A stretch of 64,000 nt of DNA from Axinella damicornis. Taxonomy: Eukaryota; Porifera; Demospongiae; Axinellida; Axinellidae. The translations under genes and the position numbers were made by a program. The stretch spans positions 13,322,612 to 13,386,611 of the forward strand of contig OZ007512.1 in NCBI GenBank assembly GCA_963931865.1, written 5' to 3'. Of this stretch, positions 9,961 through 21,500 are shown piece by piece. Numbering within the stretch: the first letter of the stretch is position 1; every line of letters begins with the position of its first letter. The notes under the pieces are model-generated. The model saw only the letters and a list, made by a program, of their open reading frames with translations, had not been told where the DNA came from and did not search any database.

Positions 9961-12843
9961 TTTGTTTTATGGCCGGCAGTTATTGGACGGTGTCACTGTG
10001 GAGCAGAGAGCGCCACTCCTAGTAAGTGTACTAGAGCTGCAAACAGACTAAGTGTATCAGCATATTGGAAACATGGGTTACACATTAGGCTTGTGTACGG
10101 GAAGAAAGAGAAAACATTTGCTTTCTTGTTGATACACTGCGCAATACTGCGGATTATTTGGACCCTCATCATCTGACGTGGTTTGCGTCACTCCTAGTAA
10201 GTGTACTAGAGCTGCTAAGTGTATCAGCATATTGATAACAAATCATTGTTTTGTAATTATGCAAATAGTCCCATAGAACCTTCAGGTATGCCTAGCAGTG
10301 CTGGTTTCTACTGCTTGAAAGTGCCTTTTGCACGTTGACGTTTGTTCATGAGACTACAGGATTGCTGAGAATAAGCTTAGTTATCTCCGTTTCTGTATTA
10401 CAGAGACACTTCCAGTACGATGACATTCACATATGATTTTAGTACAACAGAGTAGTCAGTAGTATTATGATGGTCAGTAATTGACCTTTGATCCTTGACC
10501 CTTGACCCCAGCCCTGCCTCCCCACGCTCTGTTTTCTGAATGTGGCCAATGGCAGAGAATCGTGTGCTCTGGATGGGAGCTATTGCAACAGTGAGGAGGT
10601 GAGTTTACTACTTCAAGCAATATGCAGGCACTGATGAACTGAACTATCCCTTTTACTTTCAGGCCAAAATAGCTGTTGACCTTCTGGACCTCTTACTGAA
10701 AAATGGTGTACCTGCGGAGGTCATAGGTCAGTTGTGTATATCATCTGCATACTGTGGTGTACTGTCATAATGCATATCATCTATGTAAACACATTCATGT
10801 GCACAACATAATTTATGCAAAGTACCTATTTGTATGGACTACATGCATGTGTCTATGAAGTTTGCAGTATACGTACCATGATCATACCACATGTACAGCT
10901 CAGATGTTTGCAGTATACGTACCATGATCATACCACATGTACAGCTCAGATGTTTGCAGTATACGTACCATGATCATACCACATGTACAGCTCAGATGTT
11001 TGCAGTATACGTACCGTGATCATACCACATGTACAGCTCAGATGTTTGCAGTATACGTACCATGATCACCATGATCATACCACATGTACAGCTCAGATGT
11101 TTGCAGTATACGTACCATGATCACCATGATCATACCACATGCACAGCTCTGATGTTTGCAGTATACGTATCATGATCGTACCACATGTACAGCTCAGATG
11201 TTTGCAGTATACGTATCATGATCATACCACATGTACAGCTCAGATGTTTGCAGTATACGTACCATGATCACCATGATCGTACCACATGCACAGCTCTGAT
11301 GTTTGCAGTATACGTACCATGATCATACCACATGTACAGCTCAGATGTTTGCAGTATATGTACCATGATCACCATGATCGTACCACATGCACAGCTCTGA
11401 TGTTTATAGTATACTGCAAAGTCAGACGTTTGTAGTGTACCATGATAGACATACTAGTCTCTCTGCATGCAGGTGTAATCACGCTGTACAGAGCTCAGAT
11501 GTTTGAAATCAGGAGGATGCTGGCGGGCAAGGATGGCAGCAGCTCAAAGGGCGTTCAGGTGAACACTTGTGATTTGTCTCTTAAAGTCTGAATAGGTGCG
11601 TTCAATTTATCATTCCAGTAGTGTTGTTCCGCCCACCTCTTCCTCTCTCTCTCTTCTCCGTCCATTCCTCCCTCCCTCTTCTCTCCATCCATTCCTCCCT
11701 TCCCTCTCTTCTCCATCCATTCCTCCCTCCCTCTCTTCTCCATCCATTCCTCCCTCCTACGTACCTCCTCCTCCTCCCTTCCTCTCTCCTCCCTCCCTCC
11801 CTCCCTCCCCACTCCCCCCTCCCTCCCTCCACTCCCCCTCCCTCCCTCCCTCCCTCCCTCCCTCCCTCCCTCCCTCCCTCCCTCCACTCCCCCTCCCTTC
11901 CTCTCCCCCTCCCTCCCTCCCTCCCTCCCTCCACTCCCCCTCCCTCCCTCCCTCCCTCCCTCCCCACTCCCCCCTCCCTCCCTCCACTCCCCCTCCCTTC
12001 CTCCCTCCCTCCCTCCCTCCCTCGTTCCCTCCCCCCTCCAGATCTCAACAGTGGATGCTTTCCAAGGAGGAGAGAAAGAAATAGTGATCCTTTCCAGCGT
12101 AAGAACGCAACACGTGGGATTCATTGACTCCAACAGAAGAACTAATGTCGCTCTCACAAGAGCACGAAGGTTAGACAATCATACGGCACTATAGAGCGGC
12201 TGCGTTTGACATCACCGGTCTGTTTCTGTCATAAACTGCATGGCAAGAAAGTAGTAATTTCTACAGTGATCTTAGAAATGCAAGCAGCTCGGAACTTACG
12301 AAGTACTACTGTGTCAACTGTCGCTGTAGCGCAGTTACCATGCCGATTACATTGAGCAGGTTCTGTGACCTGGAGTACGGGTGAGGCAGTGGCTCCGTTT
12401 TGCCGCCATTGAACTCCATGTTCTTTTGCCTTGAGGAAGTACTTAGTCACGTGACTTAGTGACATCAATGCACCTGCTCCATATAGCTTGTCATGATGAA
12501 ACTATGACTGTGGTATTACATTTTAGTGCAGTAGTCAGAACATTTCCTGCAGGATGCCTCACAATACATGTCCTGACACTTCCTGTGCAGAATGCAGGAT
12601 GTCCCCTACTACATTCACTATGGGAAATTTGCCAATGTAAATAGGCCAATCTAACAGTGTAATGGCCTGCACATGCACACACACACACACACACACACAC
12701 ACAGGCACCTCATTATCCTTGGCAACCAGCAAATGCTCGCTAGCAGTGAGGTGTGGGGTCATGTGATCCGCCACTGCCAGGCCTCTCCACAGGGAGTGCA
12801 GTCAGCAACGCAATTCATTGCAACTCTCAAGCCGTGCATGTGA
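9961..12843 (+). CDS. ZGRF1: ZGRF1-like SF1 helicase, C-terminal exons (copy 1, partial)
   Basis: Six exons encode the end of a ZGRF1-type (Upf1-like) helicase: 9961-10021, 10512-10598, 10663-10726, 11473-11558, 12042-12169 and 12705-12843 (TGA at 12841). All junctions are GT-AG and the phases join without loss. They give [19 protein letters not shown], the motif [14 protein letters not shown] (motif V) and NVALTRARR (motif VI, arginine finger), then the family end LWGRVIQHC-like VWGHVIRHC. In vertebrates ZGRF1 helps DNA repair by homologous recombination. Exons with motifs I-III for this copy are not in the window upstream (1-9960) and would have to lie to the left. It may therefore be the end of an upstream gene, or a duplicate inserted in an intron of the helicase gene at 13242-29723. 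Exon sequence is nearly the same as in unit 2, with a few residue changes. Confidence 0.8.
10857..11410 (+). repeat. 46-bp minisatellite in helicase intron (copy 1)
   Basis: About ten copies of a unit beginning GATGTTTGCAGTATACGTAC; some copies carry a 9-base insertion (ATCACCATG). The same place in unit 2 (28494-28675) has only about four copies. Confidence 0.9.
11638..12040 (+). repeat. (CCCTCC)n polypyrimidine tract before helicase exon
   Basis: About 400 bases of almost pure CCTCCC/TTCCTCTC ending directly at the acceptor CCCCCCTCCAG (12041). The long open frames on either strand are low-complexity artefacts. The unit 2 counterpart (28870-29000) is only about 130 bases. Confidence 0.9.
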
Positions 12844-12951
12844 CTGTCATGCACCTGATTGTCAGCTGTCCTGTCAAGTCTTGTGTACAATGATATTAGA
12901 ATCTGCAACTTGTCGATAATGAGAGTGTGACAATTTGAACTTGCTATTGAC

Positions 12952-13033
12952 TATCCTCGTTCCCAGCCCCTGCCCAACTTTACTACCTTGCTACAAGCGA
13001 CGGAAAGTGGGGAGGGGCCTGGGAACGAGGCTA
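12952..13033. mobile_element. TAGCCTCG-family foldback element
   Basis: Termini TATCCTCGTTCCCAGCCCC and GGGGCCTGGGAACGAGGCTA. It lies 110 bases after the helicase stop; the orthologue in unit 2 is 29862-29929, followed there by an extra half copy to 29963. Confidence 0.7.
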
Positions 13034-13149
13034 CTCTTGCCCTTCCTCGATCTACAATAGGAGGCCTTTCTTAGAAGTTCCACCTGCACTTAGCATTAGC
13101 TCCTGAGATTCCTTTACATGTACCCTATTCTTCCAGTCATACACCCACA

Positions 13150-13225
13150 TAGCCTCGTTCTCATGCCGCATGCTTCCCTCCCTCCTTCCTTGCCTCTCCT
13201 TCCACACGGCCTGGGAATGAGGCTA
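13150..13225. mobile_element. TAGCCTCG-family foldback element beside a splice acceptor
   Basis: Termini TAGCCTCGTTCTCATGCC and GGCCTGGGAATGAGGCTA. Its pyrimidine-rich middle (CTTCCCTCCCTCCTTCC) lies just upstream of the proposed acceptor at 13241. Confidence 0.7.
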
Positions 13226-13241
13226 GCACCGACACACACAG

Positions 13242-15209
13242 ACACTTCCAGCGCCTCTCCTCGGTGGTGTGATGTGTGCAGCGAGCACTTTCACGCTCAT
13301 GGAGGGTCTCTCCTTCCCCCTGCTGCTCCTGGACGAATGTAGCCAGATGACCGAGCCAGCGAGCATGCTACCCATGGCCAGGTACCAGTTCTCAGTATTG
13401 TCATGCAATATTGACTGGGCTGATTGGTCCATAGGGGAAAGAGGGAGTGGGAGGGCAGGAGGGAGGGAGGGAGGTACCGAGGGAAGGAGGAAGGGAGGGA
13501 TCAAGGATGGATCGAGGGAGGAAGGGAGGGAGGGAGAGACGGATGGAGAGGGAGGGAGGGACAGACGGAGGAAGGTAGAGAGGGAAGGTGGAGGGAGGGA
13601 GGTACTGAAGGTGGGAGGGAGGGAGGGAGGGTTAGATATTTCAAATCTCAGCCTTTTCATGAAATATTGACCTTGCACATTATTCCATAGCTCGTGCTGA
13701 ATGATATCATGATGGCAGAGCATGGTTTGTCATTACACTGTATGAAGCCAAGATCCAGCGCTACTACAAGTGTCTGACCTTTATTGACATTGCAGGTTTG
13801 GATGTGAGAAACTGGTCCTCGTCGGAGACCCAAAGGTTAGCTAGCTCCTGCCTCAGTTTAAGCATGATTTAAATAAATAAAAAACATTTAAATGCAGAAA
13901 ATGCGCAATAATTGTTTTAATTAATTTATAAATGTTACTATTTCAGTACTTCCCTTCAAGGTATTTCTTGGGACTTTTAGTATGTTATAGAGGACATTTT
14001 TCCGTCTAGGAAACAGTTTAAAGAACTTGTGTTGCAATGATTTCAAAATATTTTTTTTAAAAGTGCAGAAAATGCGCAGTAATTGTTTTATTAATTTATA
14101 AATGTTACTATTTCAGTATTTTCCCCTCAAGGTATTCCGTGGTACTTTTTGTATGTTATTTTTCTGTCTAGGAAACAGTTTAAAGAACTTGTGTTGCAAT
14201 GATTTCAAAATATATTTTTTTAAAGTGCAGAAAATGTGCAATAATTGTTTTAATTAATTTATAAGTTACTATTTCAGTACTTTCCCCTCAAGGTATTCCG
14301 TGGTACTTTTTGTATGTTATAGAGGACATTTTTCTGTCTAGGAAACAGTTGAAAAAGTTTGTGTTGCAATTTGTTTTAGGTCAAACCCTAAATGGCCTGG
14401 ACTATCCATGTGAGGCTGTTTACGATACTGTCAAGACATTTTTGAGCACCACTGAGTCCTGACTGTGCTTGGCACCCTCTATGTACTGAAGAACACCAAC
14501 AATGTTTTTTGTGCTTCTTGTTTCTGACTTGTGTTGACCAAGTGATACTAAAATATCTCCTCCCCACTCCTCTCCCCCCTCCCCCCAGCAACTTGCCCCC
14601 ACCATCCAAAGCTCAGAGTCAGCCCACGAGAGTGGACTAGAACAGACACTGTTTGAGAGGCTGGTGTTCATGGTGAGACCAGATTATACACACTGCATTC
14701 CACATACATACATACATTGATCGAATGTAATTTTTTCCAAAATATGACTGACAAAAAAATTTAGGACATCAATTGAAAGCTGATTTCATGCTGATCACAA
14801 TGGCACAATCCCCAGTTTCATATCTCAATCACATACCAAGATATATATTTGACACTGGATACATGTATATAGACAGAATTAGGCCAAATGTACTATGCTA
14901 AGTATCTCGGGCTAGGAATGAGATATGAAGCTGGGATTTGCACCATTGTGATCAGCATAAACGGAGCGTTCCTATGATAGTAATTGTTCTGTGAGTTGAA
15001 TTTTGACCCAAAATCATGAAAAACCATGGATTATAGCCTTTGGTCGAGTGCGATTTTTGGCAAAAATCTGACCGACAGCAAAAACCAATTTTAGGACATC
15101 ATTTGATAGCTGTTTTCATGCTGATCACAATGGCGCAATCCCCAGCTTCATATATATCTCGTTAGTGCAACATTCCCTTTCAAGTCTTTTTACCATACCA
15201 ATATTCACA

Positions 15210-15283
<74 letters not shown>

Positions 15284-18200
15284 CGCACAAACATACCCAC
15301 GCAACCACACACACACACACGTACCGGTCTACATTCCAATTCCATTCCACACACACGCATGCGCACAGGGCCTTCAACCCATTATGCTGCGGACACAGGT
15401 GTGCCAATATACAATATCCTTTCCTGGCACTATTACACCATCATGTGATATGGTTTGTCTTCCTGCAGTATCGCTGCCACCCCCGACTGAGCACCCTGTC
15501 CAACAGGTACACTTACCATGATCATACTGTGCATTCCGAGACAGTGGGTGTGGTTTAACCGCTCTTTTGTGGGGGGGGGGGGGGGGGGGGTAGACTTAGA
15601 GGTAAAACCTTTAATATTGAATGCTTAATAACATATCAAGGAAATTTAAATCGCACGTTTTCATAAGTCTAAACAGAGGAAGGAAATTAGGGGGAAAGAA
15701 GGAAGAAATTAGGACAAGAAAGGAGGGGAGCAATTGGAGTGAACCATAAGCTAGCCGTCTACGAGCGGGCTGGCTAGCAGTTAGCTAGTCTCGTCCCCAG
15801 ACCCTCCACGCGCTCCCGTAGGAAAAATCAGAGAGCAAGGAGGATCTGGTATATGGACTTACTAGCAAGCGGAGCAGAGGAATGTGGGGAATCCCAACAG
15901 ATGTGATCAAATAACTGCATATGAGTGTGTTAATCCAAAGGATACCAAGAAATGCACTTATCAAAACAGCATGAGTTCCAAGAAAGACTATCAATATAAA
16001 CTCTGTGTGTGTGAGCGATGGAAGTGGGATGTTCTCGAACTCCGCGGAGAACGTTCGAGAACATTAGGCATGGGCTGGAATCTTCCAGAACAGGTGAGGC
16101 TACAAGCGTTAAGCGGACGCAATCGGGGAGCAGCAGCCGAAGCGCACGCAATCGGGGAGCTGCAGGTGAAGCCGGAGCAGCAGTTGAACTTGCGGTGGAC
16201 GCAATTGAGGAGCAACAGCCGAAGCGAACGCAATCGGGGAGCAGTTGAAACGGACGCAATCGGGGAGTAGCAGCTGAAGCTGAGACACAAGTGGCGAGCA
16301 GCAGCTGAAGCGGACGCAAACGGGGAACAGCAGTTGAAGCGGATCAATGCAATCGGCGAGCAGCAGCTGAAGCGGACGCAATCAGCTCTGACGAGAGCTG
16401 TCCGGCGCCGAATTACACACGTAGGCGAACAAGGGGGAAGTAGCTGAGCGAGCGAAGCGAGCTCAGCTACTTGTAATTTATGAAGCATGCATTTGCAAAG
16501 TACACTATTAGTCAGTCAGATGGGTGTCAGGAACAACGATGGCAGTTGATACCATTCCTGGAACACAGCAATCCTTGGTCACAACCAGTTCTCTTGAAAT
16601 TCAGCCCTCAGGGCCAATTTCCTGGAATAGTCCTGTAGCCACTGTGGCACAACAGCTGTGGCATGGCAGCGTGTTCCTGGGATAGTACCGCCACAACAGT
16701 CACAAATGCTCAAAATGCAGCGCTGGCATGGCAATTTGATGCCCATTTCCTGGATATTATACAAAAGTCACAAACAATTTCTCTCCAAATGCAGTGCGTG
16801 GTAGCCTAGTTCCCAGGCCCACGTGGGAGAGCCTGGGAACGAGGCTAAGTGCGTGGCAATTGCCCATTTCAATAGTAGATCCAATCAAATTTTGGTATCA
16901 ATACATTAAGATTTTACGTGTCTGTGTGCGTGTGTGTGTGTGTGTGTCTGTGAGTGACGAAGTGGGATGTTCGTGGGGCGGGACTAGACTATAGTGATGT
17001 GCGACCTTCGTACTTTAATTTATTTACTGAACCTCGAACTCCGCGAAGAATGTTCGAGAACATTGGGCCCGGAATCCTGTATGCGATCGGGGAGCAGCAG
17101 TCGAAGCGGACGCAATCGGGCGAGCAGCAGTTCAAGCGGACGCAATCGGGGAGCAGCAGTCGAAGCGGACGTGATCGGGCGGCGAGCAGCAGCTGAACCG
17201 GGCGCAATCGGGGAGCAGCAGCTGGACGCGAGGCGGAGGCAAACGGGGAGCAGCAGTGGAAGCGGATGCCGCAATCGGGCCCGGGAGCAGCAGCTCAGTG
17301 AAGCGGACGCAATCGGGGAGAAGCAAAGCGGACGCAATTGGGGAGAAGCAGCTCTTCAGAGAGCTGTCCGGCGCCGGATTACGCACGGTAGGCGAACAAG
17401 GGGGAGGTAGCTGAGCGAGCGAAGCGAGCGAAGCTACTTGTTGAAATTATTATTCTTTCTACCATTCGAGGTACACATGTTTGTTCTAACATAGTGGTTA
17501 CCGTGGTTGCAGACAACTCAATGGGTATATGAAACATTCATTTCGGTACCACAAACTGCACTTCACAGTTGTGGTTGGAACACTCCCTTGATGGCAGATG
17601 GTAATTCCCTCAGATTTCTCAGTGGTAAGATCTGCAGGATATGGTTGTAAGATCATCTGGGACACTTCCTGCCTTGCATGCAATTTTACTAAGTCCATGC
17701 AGGTTTCTGTTGCTATAACAACAACTATCCCCTCCCAAATTCAGGATTTTCCCATTGAAGCCCATACTACTGGAGGTGCCTCCAGGGGAAAAATTCTAGG
17801 ATTTGTATGGGCTTCAATGGAGTAACTTATCATAATCCTGAATTCGGCATTGTATTCTATAACTATGAGAGAACAATATGTCCAGATACGTCCGACTCTC
17901 TTTCTAAGAAAGATTGGCGATTAGTGCCGTGAATTGAGTGCAAGACTTTTTATTACTGAATTGTCAAGTTTACTTGCTGTTAGGTATCATCTTGGTTACC
18001 TGTTACCATGGATACGTACATGCAAGCAGGTTAAGCAGCTGGTGTGTCTGTCTGTCCTAACTTATAGCAGGTGATAATGATTATGAGACTTCGTAAGTGG
18101 TATTGGCAACAAAAATAGCATAAACAGCTGATAGAAGTCAAGGCGGCTTTGATTCCTATGGTTCATAAACATTAGCTCCACTATTGCATCACCACTGGCT

Positions 18201-18540
18201 CATTCAAGCAGGAAAAGTACTGACTTCATGATTCAAGATTTGTCTAGTTGACAGACACTATGACTATTGAGGGGTTACCAAGGGCCTGGAGAAGGCAGAG
18301 CCTATTGAAAGCATTTTCGTTCACACTACATCCTCCTCCGGAAGGGATGTAAAGCTGTCGGTCCTGGTTTCAAGAACACACAAACTCATTTTATTAGGGT
18401 AGAGCTGAGTAGACTCCTAGGAGAGAAAGAAAATCTCCTATGGCAATGGTGGGACTCGAAACTGCAACCATTCAATTGGCAATCTAATGCTTTAACCACT
18501 CGGCCACCAGCCACCGTGTAATTTCATGTGTTTAGTGGTA

Positions 18541-18571
<31 letters not shown>

Positions 18572-21500
18572 ATTACTGTATTTATGCTAATAAAACGGTA
18601 CATCACATGTCACATGTATGTCACAGTCCCAAGCTCTGTTAACTTTCTCGACAGGCCAGTAGGATGTTCCCAAAGAATACCAAACCGCTGCACACCCATT
18701 CAAGGTATGGGCTTGCACCGGGTACCACAGAACTTTGAGCAAGTCTGCTCTCTCACAGCTCCTGTCCAAATTTGCTTAGCAGACAGGCCGCGGTGGCATG
18801 TCCCCATAGAAATCACACCGCTGCACACTCCTTCGAGGCACCGGCTTGCACCACCACTTTGTCTTTGAAAGTAAGACAAAGTGTAAGAGCACTCTCTCAC
18901 TTCCAACTTCATTCCATTCCATTTCACGTTCCATATATACTATAGATTCGGGTATGCACCTGCAGATGTGCAGTAACAGTGCCTGTACCACATCTGAAGG
19001 AAGCTGGTCCAGACTTAGTAGTACACATGTAACGGGACATTTCTTCGAACTACCACATCATGATATCAGCAGGTTTCATGAGTGGCTATAAGAGACACTC
19101 TGTTGCTCAGTCTTCAGAACTATAGTACCGCTCTCGTGCAAAGTGAACTATACGTACAATTGGAACTGTTTCGAACCAGTGCTGCACGCTGTCTGCACTA
19201 TATAGGTAGCTACAAGCTGCACCCTGAGCTGCTGCGTGCTGTGCAACAAGAGTTTGAGTGAGAATTTGAAGGTTCGAAATAAGTAAGTTACAATCCAATT
19301 CAGTTTCTTTTTAATAACTTGTTGATTGCATGTAAATATGCAAGTGACGCAAGTGATAATCTGCGTGGATTTTCTACAGAATTATCTGCAATCATGAATT
19401 GCTAACAAGTTGGTTGTGCAAATGGTATTGCATGAGTACTGGTTACTATGCATAATTATAGTTGCTAACTGTCAGTCTGTACCCGTAGCAAGTTAGCTAT
19501 AGTTGTTAATTCTCTGAAAAATCGTGGAGTACTTTAGGAATATATTTCTATGGATCTACAAATTTCTGTGCACTTGATAAGCAAATAAATTTGTGTTTCT
19601 TCAAAGAGCAATGTAATTTTGACACACATTTTCAGAGGCATCTCCTCGATGGATTGTAATGTTTAATAGTTTCTTGTAACTATTGTCGACCCAACTGATG
19701 TGCCTATTAAACACAAAGCATTATTTTTGTTTTGCTTATAAACGCATAGTGATGCACCAATATGGGCTTTTACCGATATTGCAATAATCCGATATATACC
19801 CACAAGCACTGCTAAGAGGATGCTCTCCAACTGAATAAAACTCCCAAATTAGCGACTTCTTCTTTCCTCTACTCATCATCCCATACTCCGCCACAATCAC
19901 TGCACTGACAATGCTAGCATGTGGTTATGCAATACGCATGTATTAAGTTTTGTGCCCCTTTAGCTATTATTTTTTTGTTCATATCTCCCAACCAGCCACT
20001 CTCATCACAATGGCATCCCACCAGGGAATGCTTACTCTGGTCCTGATGGTGACCCTAGCTGTGCTCCCTTCCTCTGGAACCATGCTCACCATCAAACCAA
20101 GTTCATCTAACATCGCATGTCCCCCTGAGAACACTAGTGCACTAGAGAACACCTGCCTCACCCTCTCCGAGTATGCACAAAACTATTCAGAGTACTTCAA
20201 TCAGTCAAACATCACTCTGCAATTCCTCCTGGGTAATCACACTCTCGATGTGAACATTACAATAACAAGCACTCAAACTCAGTATCTGGAAATCCTTGGA
20301 AATACAACATCACTAACAGCACCGAGTACTGTTACATGCACCCACAATGCTGGGTTTGAATTCAGGGACATTTCAGAGGTGAGAGTTAGTGATATGACGT
20401 TTATTTCTTGTGGAAGAGGTTACGGCTGGCGTACCTTCCACTATTCAATTCGATTTAGTTCAGTCCAGCTCATTGAAGTCACCAACTGTGTATTCCGTGA
20501 AAACGTTGGCACCGCAGTTGGGATAGTGAACAGTACTGCATTAGTGAGCAGGAACAATACTTTTTCCAGCAACTGTAGAAAATGCTCAGGTGGATGTACA
20601 TGGAATAATAGGTGTTTGGGAGGTGGGATCTATGTTGAGAGAAGTAATGTGACATTCCACGATAACAACATTTTCCATGGGAACTCAGCTAGTGAAGGTG
20701 GTGGAGTATATGCACTGGAGAGTGATGTGACATTCCACAACAACAACACTCTCCATGGGAACTCAGCTGATAATTTTGGTGGTGGAGTATATGCAGACCA
20801 CAGTAATGTGACATTCCACAACAACAACACTCTCCATGGGAACTCAGCTACAGCTAGACATGGTCGTGGTGGTGGAGTATCTGCATGGCACAGTAATGTG
20901 ACATTCCACAATAACAACACTCTCCATGGGAACTCAGCTACAGCTAGACATAGTCGTGGTGGTGGAGTATCTGCATGGCACAGTAATGTGACATTCCACA
21001 ACAACAACACTCTCCATGGTAACTCAGCTGGATATTATGGTGGGGGAGTATATGCAAACCACAGTGATGTGACATTCCACAATAACAACACTCTCCATGG
21101 GAACTCAGCTGGATATGGTGGTGGAGTATATGCAGTGGACAGTGATGTGACATTCTGCAATAACAACACTCTCCATGGGAACTCAGCTAAATTTTCTGGT
21201 GGTGGAGTATATGCAAACAGCTGTGATCTGACAATCCGCAATAACAACATTCTCCATGGGAACTCAGCTAAATTTTATGGTGGTGGAGTATATGCATACA
21301 GCCGTGATGTGACATTCCACAATAACAACACTCTCCATGGAAACTCAGCTAAACTTTATGGTGGTGGTGTGTATGCATGGTACAGTGATGTGACATTCCG
21401 CAATAACAACATTCTCCAAGGGAACTCAGCTAGATATGGTGGTGGGGGGGTATATGCATTGCAGTACAGTCACGTGAGGTTTAGTGGCACTGGTACATTC

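Larger units (their letters stand above)
349..13100 (+). repeat. Tandem segmental duplication, unit 1 (~12.7 kb)
   Basis: The segment matches 17457-30017 in order and orientation: SINE, promoter, receptor-like gene, six helicase exons and about 250 bases of 3' flank. Similarity starts at the shared TCTTTCTACCATTCGAGGTA and stops near 13100/30017. Intergenic and intronic parts are about 90% alike with indels; exons and one internal tract are nearly identical. Left and right limits are uncertain by tens of bases. Confidence 0.85.

Noticed and set aside
11555..12178. Long frames rich in Pro/Ser/Leu or Gly/Arg/Glu through CT or GA tracts (also at 9777-10176, 13223-13723, 27120-27591, 32687-33460, 33703-34354, 38287-38775, 45078-45555)
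   Set aside because: They are read from simple repeats on both strands at once; apart from the short exons listed, nothing supports translation.
12491..12774. Cys/Val or His/Thr repeat frames in CA microsatellites (also 15125-15521, 29439-29723, 34407-34850)
   Set aside because: Dinucleotide repeats give these in every genome; the true exons beginning in them use one frame only, starting at the acceptor.
19950..20009. Upstream start for receptor gene 2
   Set aside because: The 20 extra residues have no counterpart in the other copy and fall in the proposed 5' UTR intron; the shared ATG at 20010 opens a clean signal peptide.
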